64,000 bases of DNA. It comes from Azolla caroliniana (taxonomy: Eukaryota > Polypodiophyta). Positions 31,765 through 43,271 of this stretch are shown piece by piece (position 1 is the stretch's first letter; each line of letters opens with the position of its first letter). The stretch is taken from contig JBHGNT010000013.1 of the NCBI GenBank assembly GCA_043228905.1, positions 10,230,001-10,294,000 on the forward strand, read 5' to 3'. Position numbers and translations under genes: made by a program. The notes under the pieces were generated by a model, which saw only the letters and a program-made list of their open reading frames with translations, had not been told where the DNA came from and did no database searches.

Positions 31765-33150
31765 AAAGTGATACACCTCGAGCAAGAGGCTGAAATCTTT
31801 CCCTTCTCTTTGTGCATGAACCATCTCCTTGGTTCCTGGCAGGGGATATCACGGCTGAGTCTCCACTACTCGTCCGCTCTTCATGAGACTGGTCATTTCT
31901 ACTCAGTCACTCATGCGGCCCACTTAGCCGGAATGAAATCGAACTCTCATCTAGAGTACCGAATCCTTCTTCATCTTCTAGCCGGATCGTTTCGGGCTTG
32001 CTAGCCTCATCCTCCAAAATCGGGTCGGAGTCGGACATCGGAGCTGGTAGAGAATTCCATGATGCCGACTCATCAAATTTGACATATCAGCTCACTTGAA
32101 CTTGTTTTGTTCGGGGGTTATAGCACTTGTAACCCTTTTGCTCATGTGTGTCGCCGACAAGGATGCACTTCTCCAACTTTGGGTCCAGCTTTCTCCGCTT
32201 CTCATCCGGAACATGCACATATACAATGCTACCAAATATCTTAAGGTGCCGTAAATTCGGCTTTCACCTAAAGTACAACTCATGGGCTTACACCTTATCC
32301 CCGATCCGGTTTTGGATGTAGACGGTCATCCGGACCGCATCGGCCGAGTAGAACTTGGGCCATGCTCTTCTCTTCCAGCATTGCTCGTGTCGCCTCCACA
32401 ATTGACCGGTTCTTCCTTTCGGCCACACCATTTTGTTCCGGTGTATATCGAGAGTTGATTTCCCTCCGAATTCCTTTCTGCTGCAGATAACTATTGAATT
32501 GGCCGGGAAAATATTTTTTTCTGCCATCCAACCGCAAGCACTTGATCTTCCTCTCCATTTTTCATTCTACAAGACTTTGCAGGTTCCAGAAATAGTCGAA
32601 AACTTCGTTTTTCCTTTCGATTAGGTAGATCCATGTGTGTCCGTTGTAGTCATCGATGATAGAGACGAAATATCGACTCCCGCCAAGACTAACGTTCTGT
32701 GTCGGTCCCCATACATCCGAATGTATTAGATTGAGCTTGTTACAGCTCCGGTTTCTTTCGGTGGGGAACGGAAGCGGGTGTTGCTTCCCAAACTGGCAGA
32801 CTTCACATATTTGGGCCTTCCGGTCACTGACTTTTGGCAATCCAAAAACAACTTGTTTCAATTGCAGGTCCTGAAGCTTCCGGTAGTTGACGTGACCGAT
32901 CCACTTAGAGATCGATGTCCGATTCAATTTTCTGTCCTTTGGGAAACAAGGCGGTGCCTACGTCATTGGTGTTGAGGATAAATATCATGTCGTCCCTGCG
33001 CCCTTGCGCGATTATCCGGCCTTCTTCCTCAATGAAGCACCTGAAGTGCGTTATCGTGGTGTGGCTCGCCCAGAAGCATAGCATTGCGCAAACCGAAGAT
33101 AACGTGAAAGTGAGGAAGGAATCGTTGGGATTTTGGACGGAAGAAACAAA
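31765..33150 (-). pseudogene. Copia integrase-region fragment
   Basis: Minus-strand remnant related to the 38.4-43.9 kb element. The end of the protease-integrase spacer (FIEEEGRIIAQGRRDDMIFI) lies near 33,030. The integrase zinc finger ends ICEVCQFGKQHPLPFP. A catalytic segment NLIHSDVWGP is followed by FVSIIDDYNGHTWIYLIERK. Then comes RYTPEQNGVAERKNRSIVEA, and the linker (KLDPKLEKC, EQKGYKCYN) near 32,120-32,200. Frame changes occur near 32,560, 32,290 and 32,090. Neither LTR nor RT remains. Confidence 0.85.
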
Positions 33151-33360
33151 AGAGTAGAGATAGAGTAAATAGTGATCATCAAGATGTGACAAGATAGGAT
33201 GTAAAATGATAATTGAGGGAATGTAAGAAATTTATAATTATTTCATGGAAGAGTTACAAAATGGTTGCGAGCATCATTGAACCGTCGAACTTTGTCTCAC
33301 AAGGTAGTCGCTCTTCTCTTTCTTGATAGTAGACCACAATCTTCCCTTCTATCTTTCGAT

Positions 33361-33420
33361 GAGGATAAGACTCGAACCTCCGCCTTTTCATTGCGAGTTG
33401 AGCACCGCTGCCGCCAAGCC
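33361..33420 (-). repeat. tRNA-like (SINE head) segment
   Basis: Minus strand: CTTGGCGGCAGCGGTGCTCA (A-box-like) and AGGTTCGAGTCTTATCC (B-box match GGTTCGAGTC), about 30 bp apart. Probably a tRNA-derived SINE head or relic. Confidence 0.5.
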
Positions 33421-33729
33421 TTTTGAAGATTGTATACAGCTTTTACCTTCTCTCCCTCTTTCTCTATTATGGTATCTCTTACAATATAATTTCGCTCGAT
33501 TCCAGACAATAATTCTATTCAATATGATTGATTGATTCCTTGATATCCTTGTTACTATACTCCCTTCTCCTTTTATAGGAAGGGGATGGTTTTGCATGTG
33601 GGCCATATGTCACACATGCAGAGAGGGCTCTTGCATGTGTGCTATATGGTACACATGTAGTACATTACATGGTTTATACATTATCAATTCAAATCATATA
33701 ACACGCATGGATATACAAATCATGGATAT

Positions 33730-33793
33730 TGGGTAAATGGTAAGAATTGAGACTTGTAAGGTAGATGTTGTTAGTTCAAGTCCTCTCTTGCCA
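33730..33793 (+). repeat. tRNA-like (SINE head) segment
   Basis: GGGTAAATGGTAAGAATTGA, then TTAGTTCAAGTCCTCTCTTG. The B-box-like GTTCAAGTCC and the CTCTCTTG tail recur at 33898-33959. Confidence 0.5.
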
Positions 33794-33897
33794 ATGTGAT
33801 ATGCTATATGTAGTACATTATATGGTTTTATGGTTTAAACCATACAATACTACTTCAAATAAAACAACATATATGGTTCTATTTATATTAAAAGTAT

Positions 33898-33959
33898 AGG
33901 CCAAATGTTAAGGTTTGAGAGTCATAAGGTGGGGGTTATTGGTTCAAGTCCTCTCTTGT
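33898..33959 (+). repeat. tRNA-like (SINE head) segment
   Basis: AGGCCAAATGTTAAGGTTTG, then TTGGTTCAAGTCCTCTCTTG. The same spacing and 3' box as the copy at 33730 suggests one family. Confidence 0.5.
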
Positions 33960-34128
33960 TTATGTAATATAATATATATGCTTTTTATTTGCCTCTACAT
34001 ATAATGTATAATATTATCATAGTGTGTTGTTGATATTATCTTTATAAAACATTATGAAGATTTATTTTATTTTAGTTACATATTTATCTTATTGTAGATT
34101 TTTAATGTGAAGCTTTCCTACTTCACAA

Positions 34129-36340
34129 CATCTACCCCCTCTAGAGCTGCACATCCTCCGACATGTGCCACTATCTTTCATCTTCATGTTGATCTATTGG
34201 AGGAGGTTCAAGCTCAAACCTTTTCTTAAATACTTTTATCCTCTTTCCAGCTACCACGTTTAGGATTAGTGTCCCATCCAATTCACTAAGCTTATAAGTA
34301 AAGTTATCATATACTTTTTTTACTATATAGGGCCCAAACCATCTTTCAGCGAACTTGCGGATAGTGCTATGTTGATTATCTAAACTGCTATCATACACAA
34401 GCACCCAATCCCCCTCTTCTATTTTCTTAGGCCAAATTCTATGAGTTTTATCAAAGCGAATTTTATTCTTCAGTCGAGCCTCCTTCAATCGTTGGGCTGC
34501 TAATTCTACATCTTAAGGCCGATGCTCTAATTGCTAAATTCGCAATGCAAGCAATTCTTCTCTGCTCAGCTCTTCTCTCCATGGAATAGATGTCCATGAC
34601 ATAATTGATTCTTCTATTGGCATGATGGGCTTTTGGCCAAGTATCAGTTCAGCTGGCAAATATCCTGTTACAGAACTATGTGGTGTCTGATCTGCCCATA
34701 GTGCATAAGGTAGCATACATGGCCAATCTCTTATTCTACCTTTACAACTTTTCACGATAGCCTTAACTACTAGGCTATGTCCTCTTTTAATCTTTCCATT
34801 ACCCTCCGGATTATATGCAGTTGTAAGCGATAATTTGACCCCTATCCGGCTGAAGAATTCTTTAGCTTCATCAAAATCAAGTTCTCCTCTATCTGCAATT
34901 ATTTTACCAACACACCCATAATGACATATTGCATCTTCTAACAAAAATTTACATACAGCTCTAGTTGTTTTTTGTCGTAGTGGTCTTCCTTCTACTTGGT
35001 TTGTAAGGTCTTCTCTTGCTAGTACTAAATATCGCATTTGACCTTCCCCAAGTGGCATTGTCACTAGATCAACCATCCATTTATAATGCATTGATGATGA
35101 ATATGTTGGTTTTCTCTCATCTCAATACCGAATAGTTGAATACCTATGGCAAACCTCACAGGTTTCCACAAATTTCGTTACACCTATATATATATGTGGC
35201 CACCAACACTTTTCTTTCAACTTCATAAATGTTGCTCATATGCCTCTATGTCCTGCCCACAAACTATCATGGAATTCATTAATTAATTTTTTCTTAATTT
35301 CATCCTTACAAATGACTCGAAGAGGATTCTCGGTTGGCCTTTTTGGACACCTCCATAAATGCCCTTCATGTAGAAAAAATTTGAATGCTCATCTTCGAAA
35401 TTCATTTAATTATTTCTTCGACCATGATGGGTAACTTGGCTTCTTGAGTCTTTAGAAAATTTCCTATTTCTAAACATTGACCTTCATACTCCATGCCTTT
35501 GAACATTATGCTTACATTAAACTCATCATGAGGCTTAATAGATACTTGATGAGCAACTTGATGACTTGTAGTTGCCCAATTCTTATCTTCAGCTTGCATC
35601 ACCCTTTCATTTATGAACCTTGCTCTTGACAGCATATCTGTGATTGGGTTCTCTTTGCCCTTTATATGTCATAATTCTGGGTTCATGGTTCTGATGTATG
35701 CAATCCACCGAAGCATTGCAATATCTGGTGTCGTGCAACTTGCTATCATTCCGATGAGTGGCAGACAATCTGTTCAACCACTACATCTGCTCCGATCAAG
35801 TAATCTCTATCTATTTTTAATGTAGTAAGCAAACCCTACAATTCTCGTTTAAAATAATTTCTTTTTCTTTCATTTAATATCTTTGCTCCAAACCTGATAG
35901 CATATTGATGTTGATCTTCATCTTCTTGGTTGATAACCCAACCGATCCCAATTGGGCTAGTATCAACTGTCACTATAATTGGTGTTTCACCTTTGTAGTA
36001 TGGTTGACGAAGAACTGGAGCTTTCAATAATGCTTCTTTCAATTGTTGAACAACTTGTGTATGTTCATCAGTCCAAATAAACTTCTTCCCTTTTCTTAAA
36101 AGTTGGTAGAGAGGATCTAATACATGTGCAAAGTGTGGTAACCAAATATGATAAAACACACATGCACCTAAAAATCTTCTCACATCTATTACCGATTCGC
36201 AAATCTCCTTCATATTTTGTATTGTATTAATTTTGATCGGTGAAGGCTTCCTCCCATACCAGCCACACATATGACAAACTATCAGAACTTCGTTCTGCCC
36301 AAAGCATGACTTTGTTCCTGATGTGTCAATGACTGGTGTT
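34129..36340 (-). pseudogene. Atypical Ty3/gypsy pol, decayed
   Basis: Minus strand, 5' to 3'. An RT end (EVLIVCHMCGWYGRKPSPIK, about 36,300) leads to VRRFLGACVFYHIWLPHFAH. RNase H reads TVDTSPIGIGWVINQE and IRFGAKILNERKRNYFKREL (36270-35836). A connection domain follows with MLSRARF (35635). The integrase core (35091-34534) reads WMVDLVTMPLGEGQMRYLVL, IADRGELDFDEAKEFF, AYNPEGNGKIKRGH and SSVTGYLPAELILGQKP. The integrase C-terminus is at 34488-34171 (GDWVLVYDS, KFAERWFGPYIV). In the third catalytic position the text NGKIKRG has Lys where NGKIERG is expected, so integrase is probably dead. The VDTS..GIGW, IRFGAK and MLSRARF signatures remind me of basidiomycete-type gypsy elements rather than common plant lineages. 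Confidence 0.8.
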
Positions 36341-37269
36341 GAATCCCTTCAAAGGAACCATGGAGGTTACAAGTATTTATACATGTTCTAAGATTGAATA
36401 TCTCTAGAATATACTCATCTAGAATATACCGTACAATATTTCTAGAATATACTAATGACTAGAATATTCTGATTCTGAAATGTACTATATGCTAGACTAT
36501 AGAATACTAAACCATTATATACAAATGCATGCTCATATCAAAATGGTTGAGCATGACATCTTGTAGCTGTGAGGTTGCAGGTTTAATCCTCAATAATTAC
36601 GTATTTGACGTCGTTGTGCCGTGATAGTTCCCATCAAGGAGTTTTTTGTCAAACAAATGGAGGCAACACCACATAGATTGTGTCAAAGGTGAGGAAGCGA
36701 AATGGTGGTAGTTTATAATACCAGCTAATTGGATGTTTCGGGAGTGTTCGTTACGACATGTTTGTGTTCATGATGTTAAGGTGGTGTGCCATTTGGTTCG
36801 CATTCCAAATTGAGTGAAATGGAAACAATGCATGCTCCTTAGCATTGGTTCCCTCTTAAAACTTGTGATATGGGTACAATATATCAAGCTCTTGAAAGTA
36901 GGATCAATGAGGAGAAGATGGTGTGAACAATTGAGACAATCTTATAGAGGCCTTAGGTTGGTTCCAAAACTTGTATACATGACTAGAGAACGTGTGTCAA
37001 GGCTAGAGCCTTTGCTTGCTTTGCTCTCGACATCACTAGGCATGCTACGAAGGAGATCCTCGATCAACTAACAAGAGTTGTGGAAGAAGTGAGTGAAAAC
37101 TCCCATTGAAGCATACACCACCCTCATCATTAGACAATAATCAAACATATAAATCCCTTTGTTGTTGCGTGTTGAGCAACTGCATCACGTTTGCCAAGTG
37201 TTATCAGGCCATTCTAGGTCATGTTTGCCAAGTGTATTACAATTAGCCATTCCTTCTTTTTTGATTGTC
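36341..37269. other. Unassigned repetitive spacer
   Basis: 36,400-36,470 repeats TCTAGAATATAC-like units four times. A minus-strand TGTATAAATACTTG box lies near 36,380, so this may be LTR debris of the neighbouring gypsy. 36,640-37,270 has no domain I recognise. GTTTGCCAAGTG recurs at about 37190 and 37229. Confidence 0.4.
36541..36592 (+). repeat. tRNA-like segment
   Basis: ATGGTTGAGCATGACATC, then GGTTGCAGGTTTAATCCTC: spaced A-box-like and B-box-like motifs, diverged. Confidence 0.35.
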
Positions 37270-37274
37270 TATAC

Positions 37275-37955
37275 TGTTAGGAATTTATCCCTCCTATGGG
37301 AGAAGTCGACAATCAAAGTCAATGAAGAAGTTGACATTGAATTGACGAGCCGAATACATGATGGTCGATTGGATCGCCCAGCGAGTCGACAGGGTCATTA
37401 ACTGGTTCTTGGAGGAGATAGAGAGCCGACTATGATAGTTGACTACATTGATGGATGCTCCAAGTCGAAGACAAGGCCGACAAGTCAAGCCGATTAATTA
37501 TTATACACATTATATATAATAATAATAATAACAACTACTTTTGTAAATATCCCATACTGTGTATGAATATAAATACACCTAGGGCAACCATTATGGTTAA
37601 TGATGCAAGGTAGAGCTTACGCAGTAGAGTGTAGAGGAGAGAGTAACAAAGAGTAGGAAGAGATGCGAGAGCGTGAGAGCGTGAGAGTGTGAGAGAGAGA
37701 TGCAGAGTTTAGTGAAACTTGCTGAAACCCTAAGAGGGTATTCTCTGTATTTATAGAGACTTGTAATCTCTCTTTTGTATCTCTGTTCATAGTGAAAACT
37801 TGTTGTCCTGTGGTTTTTGTCGTTTTAGGGTTTCCACGTAAATATTGTATTGTGTATTGTGCATTCTCTATTCGATTTTCTATTTTCTATTTTCTATTTC
37901 CGTGTTGGTGCATTTCAGTCTATCTTTCTCACATATCTACGGTCTGAACTCATCA
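37275..37955 (+). repeat. Solo copia LTR with perfect TSD
   Basis: 681 bp, TGTTAGGAATTTATCCCTCC to TCTGAACTCATCA, flanked by TATAC at 37270-37274 and 37956-37960. It contains GAATATAAATACACCTAGGG (promoter) near 37565 and GTTTTAGGGTTTCCACGTAA near 37825. It is related to the LTRs at 4023-4673 and 9998-10698. The intact TSD marks it as the product of LTR-LTR recombination after insertion. Confidence 0.85.
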
Positions 37956-37960
37956 TATAC

Positions 37961-38416
37961 CTACATAATGCTTCTCTTATCATTAGGAGGATCGCAATGG
38001 CACCTTGAGGGATGTTTTCCAAAACCTCCATATATATTATAGAAATGTGTACTTTTATTGGACATATAATTTTGCAATGTGAGATTCTAGGAATGGGGTT
38101 TCAAACCTCCATTTCATGGGGGGCCAATTTGAGTTTTCTTTCTTTACCCTTTAGAAAAAGTTTTGAGTTCCTAAAATTATTAGGGGTTATAGCAATTTTG
38201 GCATATGCCTAATACGTTTGTATTTGAGACACAATTTGGTGTACAAAGACATATATTAGGCAATTGAAAGGTATAGTTCTCATTGTTGTAAACCCACAAA
38301 GATGTTCTCGCTTAAGGACATCCAAATATGTCAATTGGTGAGGCATAATATTTGCCTTTTGTGTCTTGAAGTTTTGTAGTATCTCAATCAAGATATGAAG
38401 ATCATTTGTCTCTAAA
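37961..38416. other. Spacer between solo LTR and copia element
   Basis: AT-rich DNA with no recognisable content. It is the insertion site of the next element (TTATC at 38417-38421). Confidence 0.5.
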
Positions 38417-38421
38417 TTATC

Positions 38422-38800
38422 TGTTGAGAATCAAGCTCAACCTGGTCTAGTGTGTGAACTCACCTTGAGAGTGAAGAGACACTCCAACGGTCAAGAGTCA
38501 CCATTATGTCACCACTTTGTATTCTAGCATTTAGTATGAGTCATAGAATCATATTCTATGACACATAACTTATGAGCTTTCACATTCCCCATGCTCCATG
38601 AGCCTTGTAGTTAATGAAGAGAGAGGGTGACTACATAAAGCACCCTCCTCCCACCTTGTATAATGTTGTCTTTCTCCTTTGTCAATATACTTTTACATTG
38701 TGTATTCCTTGTCTCTCTCTCACTCCCTCTCTCTCTCTCATACACACACATAACTCATATCTCTTCCGCTTCACAAGAATCCATCTCTTGATTCTTTACA
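38422..38800 (+). repeat. 5' LTR of the young copia element
   Basis: 379 bp, TGTTGAGAATCAAGCTCAAC to CTTGATTCTTTACA. It contains an internal inverted pair ATAGAATCATATTCTAT near 38543 and a CT run near 38715-38738. Confidence 0.95.
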
Positions 38801-38812
38801 TGGTATTAGAGC
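38801..38812 (+). promoter_or_regulatory. Primer-binding site
   Basis: TGGTATTAGAGC abuts the LTR. It is the initiator-Met PBS with one C-to-T change from TGGTATCAGAGC. Confidence 0.9.
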
Positions 38813-38965
38813 GATTTGGTAGCTCGATCTAGCCCATTCGCCTCATCGTGATCGTGTGTTGTGCTCCACGCCGACGACCAAGAACCGGCTCATCGCTATC
38901 GTAGCTTCGCTACATAGCTCGCATTCAAAGAGAGAAGAAGAAAAAGAAGAAAAAGAATCAACATA

Positions 38966-41446
38966 ATGAATACTCAAATGGGGAGCGCTCTCCCTACCGA
39001 GAAGTTGGATCGAAATAACTTCGCATCTTGGGAGTACAAGATGCACCAATACCTTGTCGGACAAGGCTATTGGAGCTACATCAATGGAGCGCATGAAGAC
39101 CGACCCGCCGAAGCAGCTCCCGGATACGCAACATGGGAGCAAGCCGCTAGCCGCATGATGTATTGTTTGGCGACATGTGTTCACAACCACATGCTCGGTT
39201 ACATTCAAGAAGCCAAGACGCCGAAGGAAGCGTGGGAAAACCTACGAAAGATTTTCAGCGCCAACACGAACGCGAGGAAGCTTCAACTCCGCCAAGAGTT
39301 GAACAACATTCAACAAATGGATATGTCCATCACGACATACACCTTGAAGATCAAGGAGCTTTGCGACTCACTCGGCTCAATAAGCGTAAGTATAGATGAT
39401 GATGAAATGGTGCAAATATGCCTCGGCGGCCTCGCACCACGGTTCGGCACGATGCGAACCACCGTTCTAGCACGGGAGAAATCTCCCTCCTTGTTCGAGC
39501 TCCAATCAATGCTATTGGTCAAAGAAAACCATGTGCGTACGAGGAGCAATGAGTCGGAACGCCACATGCTCTACACGCACTCTAATGGAGGAAGAGGACG
39601 TGGACGAGCGAGAGGCCGATTCGGCCAAGGACAAGGCGGACGAGGTCCGACCTACGACAACAACTCCCAATTTCAGCCACAAAACGGAGGCCAACGAGGA
39701 ACCTTCGTAAGAAGGGGGAGCTTCCACTCTGGCCCGAGCCGTCAAAATGCAACCGAATGCGGATATTGCGGAAAGCTCGGCCACCACGAAGAAGAGTGCC
39801 GAAAGAAGATGTGTGAATCGGCTTCCACAAGCCGACAACTCACAAATTACGCGCACAATTCCGACTACGAAGAGTATAGCGGAATGTACGGGCACAACTC
39901 CGACTACGAGGATCGTGGTGGAATGTACGCATACAACTCCGACTGTGGCGAAATGTTCATGATGAAACATAGAGCAAACTCTATGTCGGCCTCTACCTCA
40001 ACTAGTGCCCTCAATCCGGAGGACGTATGGTTTGTTGACTCCGGAGCCTCAAACCATATGACATCCCACAAAGAATGGTTTCTCGAACTTCGAGAGCCGG
40101 AGGGACCCGGTTATGTCGAAACCGGAGATGACACTACGCACCCGATTCGGCACATCGGCAATGTTCCGTTTGGCGAAAGAGGTAAGCAAACATACATTAA
40201 AAATGTCTTGCATGTACCCACCATCACAAAGAATTTGGTCTCGGTTGGCCAAATAGTTGAGCAAGGGATGCAAGTACGATTCGACCAAGAAGGGTGCTTC
40301 ATCGAAAAAGAAGGTCGAATTATCGCACGCGGACGAAGAGAGGGCCGGATGTTCATTCTCGATTCGCACGAGATGAAATCCGCCATGTTCGCGAAAAGCA
40401 CGAAAGCTGACTCCGACATAGAGCTATGGCATAAGCGAATCGGCCACATCAATCTCAACAAACTCAAAGCAATAAAATCGAAAGGAGTCGTCATCGGACA
40501 CCCGACATTCAAAGAGAAGGAGATTGAAGGTGTATGCGAAGCGTGCCAATTCGGCAAGCAACATCGACACGTATTTCTGAAAGAGCGGAATGTGAGCAAA
40601 GGCGTACTCAACGTAATTCATTCCGATGTATGGGGTCCAGCCAAAACGGCGACATTCGGCGAATGCCGATATTACGTGCTCTTCATCGACGACTTTTCTA
40701 GGCACACTTGGATCTATCCGATGCGGCAAAAGAGCGAAGTGTTCGGACACTTACAAAAGTTCAAGAATGAAGTCGAGAAAGCCACGGGCCAACATGTACG
40801 ATGCCTTCGATCGGATGGCGGCAAGGAGTACTTCTTGGATGATTTCACGGCGTATCTCCGAAAGGAAGGAATTCGGCGAGAATTCACTTGCCGACACACT
40901 CCACAACAAAACGGAGTAGCCGAGCACAAAAATCGGCACATCCTCGAAGTAGCGCGGGCCATGATGAACGAGAAGCATATGCCCAAGTCATATTGGGCTG
41001 AAGCGGCAAATATGGCCATCTACCTAATGAACCGGTGCACAACATCCGGCGTGCACGAGGTCACTCCGCACGAAAGATTCTTCGGAAAGAAGCCGAAACT
41101 ATCACATGTTCGGATATTCGGCTCCATTGCGTACGTGCACATCCCCGACGAGAAGCGTCAAAAGCTCGACCCGAAGTCGAAGAAATGTATCCTCGTAGGA
41201 TACTCACTGGAGCAAAAGGGGTACAAGTGCTACAACCCCTCAACTCGAAAATCTCGGGTAAGTCGAGACGTCATCTTTGACGAGTCCGCATCCTGGTACA
41301 CACCAGAGACAACTTCGCTTCCGCTCGACCCGGAATCCACTGAACAAGAGATAGAGGATGAAGATCATCTTACGTGCATGTTCGATCACGACCCGACTGA
41401 GCGGATCACAAGAGCCTTTGAGCGATCAAAGCACATCACGGCCTAG
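38966..41446 (+). pseudogene. Copia gag-protease-integrase part of polyprotein
   Basis: 826-codon frame. The UBN2-type gag starts with EKLDRNNFASWEYKMHQYL and includes KEAWENLRKIFSANTNARKL. A Gly/Arg-rich stretch and a zinc knuckle CGYCGKLGHHEEEC (39758-39799) follow. Repeated YNSDYE-like units lie at 39850-39950. Protease is WFVDSGASNH (Asp codon 40037). The integrase zinc finger is HKRIGHINLNKLK with CEACQFGKQH. The catalytic core has HSDVWGP, RSDGGKEYF and QNGVAEHKNR. The frame then ends at TAG 41444-41446. A one-base shift somewhere in 41358-41440 moves the coding frame to the next segment, so this element is not fully intact. Confidence 0.95.
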
Positions 41447-43271
41447 CCCGAAGATAGACAAAGGCAAGGCGAAAATGGTGGAATATGAAGACGATCGCTT
41501 CGACGACGATGAATCGACTCACTCACTCGACAGTGAGTTCAGCGGTTTCGTGGTACCAATCGGAGCCAAGAATTCCCTCATCTCTGCAAATAAAAAGCTC
41601 CGTCGATCCACTCGTGAAAAGAACCTTGTAAGCCGATTCGGCTACAACGATTACATGGCGTACCATTACGCCTTCATGATGAAGGTAGCGACAGTACGGG
41701 AGCCGGAAACTTTTTCGGAAGCCGCGAAGGACCCGCGATGGATCAAAGCAATGAACGAGGAGATGCAGGCACTATGGAAGAACGAGACGTGGGATCTCGT
41801 TCCCACCTCACCACACAAAAAGGCGATCGGATGCAGATGGATCTACAACTAGGTGAAGTATAACGTCGATGGCTCCGTAAACCGCTACAAAGCTCGACTC
41901 GTAGCGAAAGGATACGCTCAGACGTATGGCGTTGACTACGAAGAGACCTTTGCCCCGGTGGCAAAGATGACGACGGTACGGACCGTAATTGCGATTGTCG
42001 CGGCGAAAGCGTGGCACCTCCATCAAATGGACGTCAAGAACGCCTTTCTACAAGGCGAATTAGATGAGGAGGTGTACATGATCCAACCACCCTGCTTTAA
42101 CTCGAGCACTCATCCAAAAGCCGTATGCCGACTCAAGAAGCCACTCTACAGCCTCAAGCAAGCACCGCGTGCTTGGCATTCGAAGATAACGCAATATCTT
42201 CATCAAATCGGCTTCTGTATGTCAAAATCGGACAACTCCCTCTACATACGAAGCAATTCCGCAAGTCCGATCGTCATCATCTTATATGTAGATGACCTAG
42301 TCATTGGAGGTGAGCATCTCGTCGAAATCACTAAGGTCAAATCCCTCCTTTCCGACAAGTTCGAGATGACGGACATGAAGGAGCTCCACTACTTCCCCGG
42401 CATCGAGGTAATTCGGACTCCAGCCGGAATCATGATCTCTCAACGGCACTACATCCTCAACTTGTTATACAAGTTCGGGATGGCTGAGTGCAAATCCGTA
42501 GCAACCCCGCTCGATTGTAATCTCAAACTAGATGCGAACTCCAGCACCAAAGCATGTGAGCCGACTCAGTATCGGCAACTCATCGGGAGTCTAATCTACC
42601 TCACTATCACTCGACCCGATCTCAGTTATCCGATCGGTCTCCTTAGCCAATTCATGCAAACACCGCGTGATACTCACTTGGATTGCGCTCAGCGAGTTCT
42701 ACGATACGTGAGCGGCACAATGGATTGCGGCATCCTCTACAAGACCGCGATGCCAATACAACTCAAGGGGTACACAGACGCCGATTGGGCCGGCTACAAA
42801 GCTGATAGAAGATCAACCTCCGGATTTGTTTTCTCCCTCGGCAGCGGAGCAATATCCTGGAGTAGCAAGAAGCAGCCTACCATCGCTCTTTCGAGTACGG
42901 AGGCGGAATATAGGGGCGCAGCTGTAGCTGCATGTGAAGCCGTATGGCTTAAGAGGATTTTGAAGGATTTGGGCGTTCCCATCAAGGATCCAACTCCCCT
43001 TTACTGCGACAACATGAGCAGTATTTATCTGGCTCGGAACCCAGTGTTCCACACGCGGACAAAGCACATCGAAGTGCACTATCACTTCATCTGAGAGCGC
43101 ATTCTAGCTGGCGATGTCGACCTACAACATATTAGCACCAATCTTCAAACAGCTGACATCTTCACTAAAGCCTTAGGAGCTGACAAGCTATGGCAATTCA
43201 TGACCGATCTCGGATTGACGATCCCTGACCTGCCAAGCTTGAGGGGGAGTACTGAAGGCACTACGCAATAA
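41400..43271 (+). pseudogene. Copia RT-RNase H part of polyprotein, two stops
   Basis: Continues in the shifted frame with KIDKGKAKMVEYEDD. It reads through CRWIYN, then TAG (41850-41852), then VKYNVDGSVNRYKARLVAKG. RT YVDDLVIGGE is at 42285-42314. RNase H holds YTDADWAGYKADRRSTSG and STEAEYRGAAVAACEAVW. A second stop, TGA 43092-43094, stands where the text HFI-ERI expects Arg (CGA to TGA). The frame ends at TAA 43269-43271. Relative to the 1-1860 copy the site of the first stop has one extra codon. Catalytic residues are otherwise present. Confidence 0.9.

Larger units (their letters stand above)
33293..34128 (-). repeat. 3' LTR of the minus-strand gypsy element
   Basis: On the minus strand it starts TGTTGTGAAGTAGGAAAGC directly after a purine tract (CTAGAGGGGGTAGA) and ends near TTGTGAGACA, about 836 bp. 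A promoter-like CCTATAAAAGGAGAAGG is at 33569-33585. The right edge is well supported. The left edge (TGTCTCAC at 33293) is the best TG..CA choice, not proven. Three tRNA-like segments lie inside it. Confidence 0.6.

Noticed and set aside
33730-33959. Intact tRNA genes
   Set aside because: A- and B-box-like motifs are present but I cannot fold a full cloverleaf with paired acceptor arms. SINE heads fit better.
39512-39970. 152-codon minus-strand frame over the copia gag/zinc-knuckle region
   Set aside because: Antisense shadow of a real gag frame, Ser/Val-rich through codon complement bias.
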